A stretch of DNA of 64,000 nt from Acidobacteriota bacterium (GTDB lineage Bacteria > Acidobacteriota > Terriglobia > Acidiferrales > UBA7541). Numbering within the stretch: position 1 is the first letter of the stretch; the number at the start of each line of letters is the position of its first letter. Under the pieces are notes generated by a model. It ran no database searches and was not told the origin of the DNA. It saw nothing but the letters and a program-made list of their open reading frames with translations. The stretch spans positions 1 to 64,000 of the forward strand of contig QHYU01000134.1 in the NCBI GenBank assembly GCA_003224235.1, given 5' to 3'. Of the stretch, positions 1 to 8,600 are shown in pieces. A program made the translations under genes and the position numbers.

Positions 1-1
1 G

Positions 2-250
2 ACCGGCATTAGGAAAGTATCCCCGCGGCATCTGCCATAGGGGGACATCATCCGGCAGTTCCTGGTTGAGGCAGTGCTCATTTCCTTTGTCAGCGGCGGA
101 ATGGGGATCGCGTTCGGCTTCCGCATGTCGCGGCTGATTGGCTGGCTCGCGGGCTGGTTCACGATTGTCACCCTGCGTCGATCCTTATTCTGCGATGAAG
201 GCCGCGCGGGCTACCTGCGCTCATTCTTCTGTGGGGTTATCGTCTGATGA
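2..250 (+). pseudogene. Remnant of MacB/FtsX-type ABC permease C-terminus
   Basis: Reading from base 2 gives TGIRKVSPRHLP, a TAG stop at 38-40, then in the same frame GDIIRQFLVEAVLISF and GFRMSRLIGWLAGWFTIV. This matches the end of MacB-type permeases: the cytoplasmic 'IGIR-a-GA' loop, 'di--QFL-EA', and the last transmembrane helices. The expected YPA--AA--PieALR tail is lost; a neighbouring frame has a YSAMKAARA piece, suggesting a further frameshift near 190. The 5' part lies outside the window. I infer a dead permease gene from the in-frame stop plus frame loss; one sequencing error could not explain both. Confidence 0.55.
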
Positions 251-422
251 CGCTCCTCGGAGTGTTCTCGGCTGCGGCGCAGCTGCTCAAGGAATTCTCT
301 TCGGTCGCGGATGGCTACCGCCGTGCGGCGAGATTTGTCGGTTAGATACCGGGGGCCTTTGATTTCAGTGTTCTGCAGCGAGTTGGCCCAGCCGTGCAAT
401 TGTCGGGAGATTCCTTCGCAGA

Positions 423-458
423 CGGATTTCAAATTTTAAATTTCAGATTTCAAATCCG
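423..458. repeat. AT-rich imperfect palindrome
   Basis: A 36-base near-perfect inverted repeat whose arms begin CGGATTT and end AAATCCG, made mostly of A and T inside a GC-rich region. It contains the stop codon and last residues (LKSEI) of the neighbouring four-helix-bundle gene, so it may also act as that gene's transcription end. Confidence 0.6.
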
Positions 459-732
459 CAAACCCAAGCAGTCGCTCGAGCAAGCAGAGCATCGAGCGCA
501 CCTCGCTAGCGGACCCGCGGGCAATACAAAGAAAGGTGAGAAGTTCCTGCGTGGTGCCGCGCTCGAAGCCCTCTGCAATGTTGTTGGAGACGGAGACCGC
601 GGCTCGCTCGATTTGATCTCGCAGGCTGTGCTGATTCCTGAATTGAGCTTTCCCGGATAGCGCATAAGTCCGCACAGCCAGTTCAAGGGCTGCGTTCCAG
701 ACGGGCAAGTCCTCAAACCGGTTGTATTTCAT
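436..732 (-). CDS. Four-helix bundle protein (S23/IVS-like family)
   Basis: A 98-residue protein starting MKYNRFEDLPVWN and containing LRDQIERAAVSVSNNIAEG and GSASEVRSML, the signature of the small four-helix-bundle family (TIGR02436-like, often called S23 or intervening-sequence protein). The family includes ORFs inside 23S rRNA insertions and is structurally related to Avd accessory proteins of diversity-generating retroelements. The in-frame frame extends to 789, but the ATG at 732 fits the conserved family start. No rRNA gene or reverse transcriptase is visible nearby, so the role is unknown. The stop lies inside an AT-rich palindrome. Confidence 0.75.
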   Translation of the reverse strand: MKYNRFEDLPVWNAALELAVRTYALSGKAQFRNQHSLRDQIERAAVSVSNNIAEGFERGTTQELLTFLCIARGSASEVRSMLCLLERLLGFADLKSEI

Positions 733-943
733 TTGGACGCCTCTCGTGCCGGGTTCTTCATCGCGGCGCCTGGCCTGGGTGCCCCTCATGGGGTTATCCG
801 CTCACTCGATTGCATCTCCGGCCTGGGCCTAGGGTTTGAGATTGAAGGATCTCATCGAGTTACCCTGCCGCCGGCACGATCCATCACGCCAGCTTCATTG
901 CCTCGTACTGTTGATTGTTGCGGACGGCGATGCCGCTGCTTTC

Positions 944-971
944 TTGACAGTGTCCGGTGATGGTGCAGAAT
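944..971 (+). promoter_or_regulatory. Possible sigma70-type promoter for kinase operon
   Basis: A perfect TTGACA (944-949) is followed after 16 bases by CAGAAT (966-971), four of six matching TATAAT. It would give a leader of roughly 195 bases before the GTG at 1173. The -10 is weak, so this is a suggestion only. Confidence 0.3.
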
Positions 972-1004
972 AGGTTCACCCTTCCAAATTTAGCCGGCTC
1001 TCGG

Positions 1005-1033
1005 CTGCCCCCTTCGCAGCCTGCCAGAGCCAA
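1005..1033. repeat. 29-bp element, copy 1
   Basis: CTGCCCCCTTC, two variable bases, then AGCCTGCCAGAGCCAA. The same 29 bases with a CG/GC swap occur at 8471-8499. Both copies lie 100-170 bases upstream of a histidine kinase start. Confidence 0.5.
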
Positions 1034-1172
1034 ATCGCGGTGCGAATCACGGTTTCGTCTCCATAGACAGAACTCTTGGCTCGCCCGCGGGGCAAAAGCT
1101 TTGCGGAGCCAGAACCTAGCTCATCCGCGCGTTTGTTAGCCCGATTCGCCCGCGACTCGACAGGAGGCGGCA

Positions 1173-4100
1173 GTGACCACCAAACTCTTTGACAACAAGA
1201 TTGCCAGCAGTGAAGCGCAGGCGCTGGACTTCATTGGCAACATCCTCGAATCCTCCACCGAGTATTCCGTCATCGGGAAGGACCTCGAGGGAAAGATCCT
1301 GCTCTGGAACGAGGGTGCACGGCGCCTTTACGGCTACGAGCCGGAAGAGGTGGTGGGCAAGGCCAACTCCTCGATTCTTCACGCCCCGGAAGATGTTCAG
1401 GCCGGCAAGCCTCGAGAAATCATGGAAAGCGCCTTGCGCGAGGGGAAGTGGGAAGGGACCATCGTTCGCGTTCGCAAGAATGGCCAGCGTTTTACCGCGC
1501 GCGTCGTCCTGACTCCGCGCCGCGATGCCTCAGGCCGGCCCACCGGCTTCCTGTTGATCTCCAAAGATATCTCCAATGAGATTCGCCTCGCCGAAGAGCT
1601 CCAGGCCACGCAGTTTTATAACCGTTCGCTGATCGAATCCAACTTTGACGCGCTGATGACCACCGACGCGCTGGGAATCATCAGCGACGTGAATCAGCAG
1701 ATGGAGGCGCTCACGGAGTGCAATCGCGACGAGCTGATCGGCACGCCCTTCAAGATGTACTTCACCGACCCACAGCGCGCCGAAGAAGGCGTCAAGCTGG
1801 TGCTGCGCGAGGGCAAGGTGACCAACTACGAACTCACCGCGCGCGGCCGCGGTACGCGGGAGACGCCGGTTTCCTACAACGCCTCAATCTTCCGGGACGC
1901 TCAGGGGAAGGTTAAGGGCGTGTTCGCTGCGGCCCGCGATATTACCGAGCAAAAAAAGCTGGAAAGGCAATTGCACGAATCGGAGGCCTATAACCGCGGC
2001 CTGATCGAAGCCTTCGTAGACGCTTTGATCAAGATGAATCCCGGCGGCGCCATCATGGACGTGAACGACCAGATGTCCCGTATGTCCGGCTATCTCCGGG
2101 AGGAACTCATCGGAACACCTCTTGCCGATTACTTTGTGGATTCCGAACGGGCGATGGCCGGCCTGAACGAGGCCCTCCAGCGGGGCATAGTCACCGATTA
2201 CGTGCTCACCCTCGCCAAGCGGGACGGACGGCACTTGCGCGTCTCGTTCAACGCCGCGGTCTTCAAGGACCCTTCGGCGGGGAACGTGCGCGGCATCTTC
2301 GCCTTCGCGCGGGACATTACCGAGCAGGCGCGCCTGCAGACCCAACTGGCGGAGGGACGCGCGTACGACCGCGGCTTGATTGAAGCCTCGCTCGACGGCC
2401 TGATTACCGTGGACCCCATGCTGGCGATCACGGACGTGAATGAAACGATGTGCCGCATGTCCGGCTACTCGCGCGAGCGCCTGATCGGCTCTCAGTTTCC
2501 AGAGTACTTTGCCGACTCGAAGCGCGCGGCGGAGGGCGTGCGGCTCACGTTGGACAAAGGCGCGGTGACCAACTACGAATTGACCTTGCGCACCAAAGAA
2601 GGGCCCGAGCGGCTGGTGTCCTTCAACGCCGCGATCTTCAAAGACCAAGCCGGGGCGGTCCGCGGCATCTTTGCCAGCGCGCGCGACATCACCGACCAGG
2701 CCCGCCTGCAAACCCAACGGGCGGAAGAACAGGCGTACAACCGGGGCTTGATCGAGGCTTCCGTGGACGGCCTGGTGACGGTGGACGAGTCGATGGCCAT
2801 CACCGACGTGAACAACACGATGTGCCGCATGGCGGGCCGGCCGCGCAACCAGATCATCGGCTCTTCCTTCCCCGCCTATTTTATGGAGCGCGAGCGCGCC
2901 GAGGAAGGCGTGCGGCTTACCTCCCAAAAAGGCGCCGTCACCGATTACGCGCTCACTCTGCAGGCGGCTGACGGGCGCCAGGTTCCCGTTTCGTTCAACG
3001 CGGCCGTCTTCAAAGACACGGCCGGAAAGGTGCGCAGCATCTTCGCCTCCGCCCGCGACATTACAGCGCAGAAACAGTTGGAAGCTCAACTGCAGGTTTC
3101 ACAGAGCTATACGCGCTCGCTGATCGAATCCAATATTGACGCCCTGACGACCACCGACCCGCTCGGCATCATCACCGATGTGAACCGGCAGATGGAGGCG
3201 CTGACCGGAAACGGCCGCGACGAGCTGATCGGCTCGCCGTTCAAACAATTCTTTACCGACCCGCTGCGCGCCGAGGAAGGCATCAAACAGGTCCTGCGCG
3301 AAAGCAAGTTGACCAACTACGAGCTCACGGCGCGCAGCAAATCGGGGCGCGAGACGGTGGTCTCCTACAACGCCACGACCTTCTACGATCGCGACGGCAA
3401 GCTGCAGGGCGTGTTCGCCGCGGCCCGCGATATCACCGAGCAGAAGAAACTGGAACAGCAAGTGCGCGAGCAGCAGAACTACCTGCGCGGCCTGATCGAA
3501 TCGTCGGTGGACGGGCTCATCAACGTGGACCCGCAGGGCATCATCACCGACGTGAACGACCGGATGTGCCAGATGACCGGCTATACCCGCGCCGAGCTTC
3601 TCGGCACCCCGTTTGCCGATTACTTTACCGAGCCCGAACACGCTCGGGCCGGCGTCGGGCAAACGTTTGAGGCGGGTTTTGTCACCGAGTATGCGCTCAC
3701 CCTGGTGTCGCGCACCCGGCGGCATTTGCAGGTCTCGTTTAACGCTTCTGTATTTAAAGACCCCACCGGGAACTTGCGCGGGATCTTCGCTTCGGCCCGT
3801 GACATCACCGATCGTGTCCGGCTGGAGGAACAACTGCGCGAGCAGCAAACCTATCTGCGCGGCCTGATCGATTCGTCGGTGGACGGCTTGATTACGGTGG
3901 ACCCGGATGGCTTCATCACCGACGTCAACGAGCAGATGTGCCGCATGACCGATTACAGCCGTCAGGAACTCATCGGCTCGCTCTTGAAGAGGTATTTCAC
4001 CGAGCCGGAGCGCGCCGATACCGGCGTGAAACGCACCTTTGCCGAGGGTGTGGTCACCAATTATGAAATGGTCCTGCAGACCAAGCCGGGACGCGAGCGC

Positions 4101-5678
4101 ACGGTTTCTTTCAACGCTTCGGTTTTCCGGGGCAGCGACAGCAGGATACAGGGCATCTTTGCCAGCGCCCGTGACATCGCCGAGCAGGCGCGGCTGCAGG
4201 CGCAGTTGGCCGATCAGCAGGCGTACAACCGCTCGTTGATCGAAGCCTCCGCCGACGCCTTGTTCGCCATTGCTCCGGACGGAACGGTCACCGACGTGAA
4301 CGAAGAGGCTACCCGGCTCTCCGGTTATACCCGCAAGCATTTGATCAACTCGCGGTTTGCCGAGTACTTCACCGAACCCGAGCGCGCGCGCGCGGGAGTC
4401 CAGAAGACGCTGGCCGAAGGGCGCGTTATTGCCTACGAACTGGTGCTCATCAGCCGCCACGGCCGGCGGATTGCCGTGGGTTTCAATGCCGGCGTTTTTA
4501 CCAATGCCGCCGGCGCGCCGCTGGGCATCCTGGCCGCCGCCCGCGACATCACCGCGCAGAAGCAGCTCGAGCAGCAGCTGCGCGACCAGCAGTTCTACAC
4601 CCGTTCGCTGATCGAATCGAATATCGACGCGCTGATGACCACCGACCCGCTCGGGATCATCACCGACGTCAACCAGCAGATGGAGGCGCTCACTGGATAT
4701 TCCCGCGATGAATTGATCGGCACTCCATTCAAAAGCTACTTCACCGCTCCGGTGCGGGCCGAGCAGGGCATCAAACTGGTGCTGCTTGAGGGGAGAGTGA
4801 CCAACTACGAACTGACGGCGCGGGGCAAGGAGGGGCGCCAGACGGTGGTCTCCTACAACGCGGCCACGTTCTACGACCGCGACGGCAAGCTGCAGGGGGT
4901 GTTCGCGGCGGCCCGCGACGTCACCGAGCGCAAGCGGTTCGAGGAGAAGCTCCAGGAGAAGAACGTTGAGCTGGAGAGCGCCAACCAGGCCAAGGACCGT
5001 TTCCTGGCCACCATGTCGCACGAATTGCGCACGCCGCTGAATGCCGTCATCGGCTTTACCGGCACCCTGCTGATGAAGCTGCCCGGACCGCTGACCCCGG
5101 ATCAGGACAAGCAGCTTCAGACCATCCAAAGCAGCGCCAGACACCTGCTGTCGCTGATCAACGATCTGCTGGACCTGGCCAAAATCGAATCGGGCAAGGT
5201 GCAGGTCAACCTCGAGCCGGTGGCCTGTGACAGTGTCATCGAGGAGGTTCTCACCGCCCTTCGGCCTCTGGCGGAAAGCAAAGGCCTGAAGTTTGGAGCT
5301 CACACTCCCGGGCAGAACCTGATAGCAATGACCGATCGTCGCGCCCTCAGTCAGATCCTCATCAACCTCACCAACAACGCCATCAAGTTCACCGAGAAAG
5401 GTGAGGTGCGTCTTGAAGTCCGCCAGCGCCAGGAAAACGGCACGGTCAGAACGGAAATCAGCGTGGTCGACACCGGCATTGGCATTCGGCCCGAAGACAA
5501 GGCCAAGCTTTTCCAGGCCTTTACGCGAGTAACCGCCGATGACGCGCGCCGTTTTGAGGGTACCGGACTGGGCCTCCATCTGAGCCAGAAGCTGGCCCAG
5601 TTGCTCGGAGGCTTTATCACTCTGGAGAGCGAGTACGGCAAAGGAAGCAGGTTCACCCTGGTGCTAGGAAACAAATAA
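1173..5678 (+). CDS. Giant sensor histidine kinase with ten PAS domains
   Basis: A 1501-residue soluble kinase with no membrane helix seen, so probably cytoplasmic. Residues about 25-143 are a divergent PAS domain. From residue 148 nine PAS repeats of about 124 residues follow, each ending in the PAC-like ARDITEQ motif and a short coiled linker with the motif Y-x-R-S/G-L-I-E. The kinase core starts near 1257: H-box MSHELRTPLNAVIGF (His1283), N-box NLTNNAIKF, G1 VDTGIGI, F-box LFQAF and G2 GTGLGL, all intact. The GTG start has AGGAGG ten bases upstream. No receiver is fused; the next gene, 24 bases on, supplies two. The repeats fall into two classes in the order A-BBB-A-BBB-A, pointing to block duplication of a four-domain unit. 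Ligands are unknown. Confidence 0.93.
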   Translation: MTTKLFDNKIASSEAQALDFIGNILESSTEYSVIGKDLEGKILLWNEGARRLYGYEPEEVVGKANSSILHAPEDVQAGKPREIMESALREGKWEGTIVRVRKNGQRFTARVVLTPRRDASGRPTGFLLISKDISNEIRLAEELQATQFYNRSLIESNFDALMTTDALGIISDVNQQMEALTECNRDELIGTPFKMYFTDPQRAEEGVKLVLREGKVTNYELTARGRGTRETPVSYNASIFRDAQGKVKGVFAAARDITEQKKLERQLHESEAYNRGLIEAFVDALIKMNPGGAIMDVNDQMSRMSGYLREELIGTPLADYFVDSERAMAGLNEALQRGIVTDYVLTLAKRDGRHLRVSFNAAVFKDPSAGNVRGIFAFARDITEQARLQTQLAEGRAYDRGLIEASLDGLITVDPMLAITDVNETMCRMSGYSRERLIGSQFPEYFADSKRAAEGVRLTLDKGAVTNYELTLRTKEGPERLVSFNAAIFKDQAGAVRGIFASARDITDQARLQTQRAEEQAYNRGLIEASVDGLVTVDESMAITDVNNTMCRMAGRPRNQIIGSSFPAYFMERERAEEGVRLTSQKGAVTDYALTLQAADGRQVPVSFNAAVFKDTAGKVRSIFASARDITAQKQLEAQLQVSQSYTRSLIESNIDALTTTDPLGIITDVNRQMEALTGNGRDELIGSPFKQFFTDPLRAEEGIKQVLRESKLTNYELTARSKSGRETVVSYNATTFYDRDGKLQGVFAAARDITEQKKLEQQVREQQNYLRGLIESSVDGLINVDPQGIITDVNDRMCQMTGYTRAELLGTPFADYFTEPEHARAGVGQTFEAGFVTEYALTLVSRTRRHLQVSFNASVFKDPTGNLRGIFASARDITDRVRLEEQLREQQTYLRGLIDSSVDGLITVDPDGFITDVNEQMCRMTDYSRQELIGSLLKRYFTEPERADTGVKRTFAEGVVTNYEMVLQTKPGRERTVSFNASVFRGSDSRIQGIFASARDIAEQARLQAQLADQQAYNRSLIEASADALFAIAPDGTVTDVNEEATRLSGYTRKHLINSRFAEYFTEPERARAGVQKTLAEGRVIAYELVLISRHGRRIAVGFNAGVFTNAAGAPLGILAAARDITAQKQLEQQLRDQQFYTRSLIESNIDALMTTDPLGIITDVNQQMEALTGYSRDELIGTPFKSYFTAPVRAEQGIKLVLLEGRVTNYELTARGKEGRQTVVSYNAATFYDRDGKLQGVFAAARDVTERKRFEEKLQEKNVELESANQAKDRFLATMSHELRTPLNAVIGFTGTLLMKLPGPLTPDQDKQLQTIQSSARHLLSLINDLLDLAKIESGKVQVNLEPVACDSVIEEVLTALRPLAESKGLKFGAHTPGQNLIAMTDRRALSQILINLTNNAIKFTEKGEVRLEVRQRQENGTVRTEISVVDTGIGIRPEDKAKLFQAFTRVTADDARRFEGTGLGLHLSQKLAQLLGGFITLESEYGKGSRFTLVLGNK

Positions 5679-5702
5679 GGAAGAAGAAAAAAGGACGCAG
5701 CG

Positions 5703-6518
5703 ATGGCCGCGCGCATCCTGATTATCGAAGACAATCCGACCAACCTGGAGCTCATGGTCTATCTTTTCAGGGCCTTCGGCTACGCGCCGTTGACCGCACG
5801 CGACGGCCAGGAGGGCCTGGAAGCAATTACCCGCGAGGCGCCGGACCTGATCATCTGCGATCTGGAAATGCCCGGGGTGGATGGCTACCACGTCGGCCGG
5901 CAGGTCAAATCCCGTTCCTGCTTACCAAAAGTCCCAGTCGTGGCTGTCACCGCCTTGGCCATGGTCGGAGACCGCGACAAAGTCCTCGCGGCGGGATTCG
6001 ACGGCTACATTCCCAAGCCGATTAGTCCCGAATCGTTTGTAAGGCAGATCGAAGCTTTCCTGCCTCCCGAGCAGCGCTCCAGCCAGCGACGCGAAGCGCA
6101 CGCCTCGCCTGGGGAGACCGCGCCGCCTCCGCCCAGACGCGCAACCATTTTGGCGGTGGGCCACTCCGCCATCAACTTGAGCTTGATTCGCAGCACTCTC
6201 GAGCCTTTTGGCTACGAAGTGATCGCCGTCCAGAGACCCGAGGAAGCAGCCGAACTCGCCCGCCGGCATTCCCCGGACCTGATTTTGTCCGACTTACAGA
6301 TGCCGGGAGAGAGTGGCCTGGAGCTGCTGCGGCAGGTCAAAGCCGAACCCGCGTTGCGGGCCATTCCATTCCTTCTTTTTTCCGCTTCGACATCGGGCCG
6401 GACAGAACAAGAACGGGCTCTGGCGCTTGGCGCGGATGGATTCCTCTTGCAGCCGATCGAGCCGCAGGCCTTGGTGTCCTTCGTTGAGGCTTGCTTGCAG
6501 AAGGCAAGCCGGAATTGA
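5703..6518 (+). CDS. Double-receiver (REC-REC) response regulator
   Basis: 271 residues with two CheY-like receiver domains and no output domain. The first (about 1-125) has a full active site: acidic pair in IIEDN, phospho-acceptor Asp in LIICDLEMPG, Thr in VTALA and Lys in IPKPI. The second (about 145-265) keeps an Asp in LILSDLQMPG. However, the acidic pair is replaced by AVGHS, and the usual Lys by Gln (LLQPIEP), so it may not be phosphorylated normally. It sits 24 bases after the ten-PAS kinase and two bases before the next kinase gene, so it is probably a phosphorelay shuttle within this operon. Confidence 0.9.
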   Translation: MAARILIIEDNPTNLELMVYLFRAFGYAPLTARDGQEGLEAITREAPDLIICDLEMPGVDGYHVGRQVKSRSCLPKVPVVAVTALAMVGDRDKVLAAGFDGYIPKPISPESFVRQIEAFLPPEQRSSQRREAHASPGETAPPPPRRATILAVGHSAINLSLIRSTLEPFGYEVIAVQRPEEAAELARRHSPDLILSDLQMPGESGLELLRQVKAEPALRAIPFLLFSASTSGRTEQERALALGADGFLLQPIEPQALVSFVEACLQKASRN

Positions 6519-6520
6519 GT

Positions 6521-8359
6521 ATGGCAACGATTCTAGTAGTGGACGACAAACCGGCGAACAGGGAATTCCTCACCACGCTTCTCGGTTATAACGGACACCG
6601 TCTACTCGAAGCCGGCGATGGCGCCGAGGCGCTGGCGCAGGTCCGGGCCGAGCACCCCGCCCTGGTCATCGCGGATATTGTGATGCCAACGATGGACGGG
6701 TACGAACTTGTCCGCCAACTGCGGAGTGACCCCACCATCGCTCAGACACCGGTGATCTTCTATACGGCTGCCTATCATGAGCGCGAAGCGCAGGCACTGG
6801 CCGAGGCCTGCGGCGTTTCGCACATTCTCACCAAGCCAGCCGAGCCGGAAACCGTTCTGAGAATCGTGAACGCCGCTCTGAGCCTGAGTCCTCCTCCGCC
6901 CGCTGCCCCAACCAGAGAGTTCGACCGCGAGCACCTGCGACTGGTCACCGACAAACTCTCCGAGAAGGTAAACGATTTGGAGGCGGCAACCCTCCGCTTG
7001 ACCGCACTCCTCGAAGTGGGCCAAAAACTCGCCTCCCAGCTCGATCCGCTAGGGATTCTCAACGAGTTGTGCCCACCGGCACGCGAGTTGATCGGCGCCC
7101 GGTACGCTGCCGTCGGACTCTTGGCGGAAGACGGTCGAACGCTGCGGCACTTTTTCACCCGCGGCACAGACGTCGGAACGGCCAGGGGAATTGGCCTCCA
7201 GCGCGTTGATCAGGGGGTCCTTGCCCAGTTGCTCACAGAGGGCCACCCGCTCCGCTTGCGAGACATCGGTACCGACCCCGTGGCTCAGGGAATGCCCCCA
7301 GCCTATTTGCCCACGCGCTCTTTCCTTGGCGTGCGGCTGAGCTCGCCGAGCCAGCTCTACGGGATCCTCTATTTGATCGAAAAGCTCGGTGCAGAAGAGT
7401 TTAGCGAAGAGGATGAGCGCCTGATCGCCACCCTGGGGGCGCAGGCGGGCGTGGCCTATGAGAACGTGCGGCAGCACAATGAAATCCAGAAGCATGCCGC
7501 CGCGCTCAAACGGGAGGTAATGGAACGCCAGCGGGCTGAGGAAGAAATCCGGCAGCTCAATGCGGAACTGGAAAAAAGAGTGGCCGACCGGACCGCCGAA
7601 CTCACGGGCGCCAACAAGGAGCTGGAAGCCTTCACCTATTCGATCTCCCACGACCTGCGCGCCCCGCTGCGCCACATCGACGGATTTTCCAAGATCCTTC
7701 TGGAAGATTTTGGGCCTCAACTCGATGCCCCGGCCCAGCAGTATCTGCACCGCATCCACGAAGCCACCCAGCACATGGGAGGTATGGTGGACGACCTGTT
7801 GTCCCTGGCCCGATTTAGCCGCCAGGAATTGAACCTGCAAATCACCGGGTTGAACGCACTGGTCGAGGAAATCATCGCGGGCCTCAAAACAGACACAAGC
7901 GATCGGCAGATTGACTGGCAACTCGAGCGCCTGCCGTTTGTGGAGTGCGACCCGGGCCTGATCAAGCAGGTGTTCGCCAACCTGCTCTCAAATGCCGTCA
8001 AGTACACCCGGCCGCGCGAACGCGCCATCATCGAGGTGGGCCGGACCACTAGAGACAGCCAGCCAGTCATCTTCGTCCGGGATAACGGCGTCGGCTTCAA
8101 CCCCAAGTACGCTGACAAGCTATTCGGCGTCTTCCAGCGGCTGCACCGCCCGGAAGACTTTGAAGGCGCCGGCGTGGGTCTGGCTATTGTCCAGCGGATT
8201 ATCCACAAGCACGGCGGGCACATCTGGGCCGAAGCGGAACTCAACAAGGGTGCCACCTTCTTCTTCACATTAGGCGCGCCGAAGGACAACAGAACGGATC
8301 CCCAGTTCACGGAGGGAAGTGCCGTATGCAGGGGAACAGACATAACAGATATGAGTTAG
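6521..8359 (+). CDS. REC-GAF sensor histidine kinase
   Basis: 612 residues. The ATG at 6521 (MATILVVDDK) is two bases after the preceding stop; an upstream in-frame start at 6491 would overlap that gene and is less likely. Order: receiver (about 1-120, DD pair, Asp in LVIADIVMPT, Lys in LTKPAEP), GAF-like domain (about 165-320, MGG-free), coiled coil, HisKA with [16 protein letters not shown] (His377), and HATPase with NLLSNAVKYT, VRDNGVGF and GAGVGLAI. The kinase half strongly resembles the phytochrome-type bacterial kinases and is a close paralogue of the kinase at 8601-10883, down to the C-terminal GAPKD-RTD--FTEGSA tail. A response-regulator remnant overlaps its 3' end. Confidence 0.92.
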   Translation: MATILVVDDKPANREFLTTLLGYNGHRLLEAGDGAEALAQVRAEHPALVIADIVMPTMDGYELVRQLRSDPTIAQTPVIFYTAAYHEREAQALAEACGVSHILTKPAEPETVLRIVNAALSLSPPPPAAPTREFDREHLRLVTDKLSEKVNDLEAATLRLTALLEVGQKLASQLDPLGILNELCPPARELIGARYAAVGLLAEDGRTLRHFFTRGTDVGTARGIGLQRVDQGVLAQLLTEGHPLRLRDIGTDPVAQGMPPAYLPTRSFLGVRLSSPSQLYGILYLIEKLGAEEFSEEDERLIATLGAQAGVAYENVRQHNEIQKHAAALKREVMERQRAEEEIRQLNAELEKRVADRTAELTGANKELEAFTYSISHDLRAPLRHIDGFSKILLEDFGPQLDAPAQQYLHRIHEATQHMGGMVDDLLSLARFSRQELNLQITGLNALVEEIIAGLKTDTSDRQIDWQLERLPFVECDPGLIKQVFANLLSNAVKYTRPRERAIIEVGRTTRDSQPVIFVRDNGVGFNPKYADKLFGVFQRLHRPEDFEGAGVGLAIVQRIIHKHGGHIWAEAELNKGATFFFTLGAPKDNRTDPQFTEGSAVCRGTDITDMS

Positions 8360-8418
8360 AGCTTCTTCTGGTGGAAGACGGCCCGGTGAATGTGGAGCTC
8401 ACGTCGCACGGGCTCCGT
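8326..8418 (+). pseudogene. Truncated response regulator remnant
   Basis: A frame starting at ATG 8326, overlapping the end of the kinase gene, reads ELELLLVEDGPVNVELTSHG and then loses receiver similarity. It matches the first ~30 residues of the regulator at 10859 ([20 protein letters not shown]), which overlaps the end of its own kinase in the same way. The active-site Asp and everything after it are missing, so this cannot be a working receiver. It marks an ancestral kinase-regulator cassette that was duplicated, with this copy then deleted. Confidence 0.7.
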
Positions 8419-8470
8419 TGCTTGGGCAGAATGAAATTCGCGTTCCGGAAGCCTTTTTCCAGGCCCTCGA

Positions 8471-8499
8471 CTGCCCCCTTCCGAGCCTGCCAGAGCCAA
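8471..8499. repeat. 29-bp element, copy 2
   Basis: 27 of 29 bases match the element at 1005-1033. It lies between the receiver remnant and the SD (GGGAGGA) of the kinase gene at 8601. Confidence 0.5.
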
Positions 8500-8600
8500 G
8501 TTTGTGTGCTGGGCATGGTGATTCTTCCGCCGGCCAAGACGTGTGGTTGCCGATCGTTTTTTGCCCGGCCGCAGAGGGCCATTGAGCCGGGAGGACTCCC

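Larger units (their letters stand above)
733..1172. other. Intergenic region before signalling block
   Basis: No convincing coding sequence: the reading frames here lack family features. It holds a possible promoter (944-971) and a 29-base element at 1005-1033 that recurs upstream of the kinase gene at 8601. A strong AGGAGG lies at 1162-1167, just before the GTG at 1173. Confidence 0.5.

Noticed and set aside
436-732. Avd gene of a diversity-generating retroelement
   Set aside because: No reverse transcriptase, template/variable repeat pair or variable-region target is present nearby.
3099-5579. 826-codon and other long - strand frames inside the ten-PAS kinase
   Set aside because: Repetitive shadows of the PAS repeats with His/Arg-rich composition and no independent signal.
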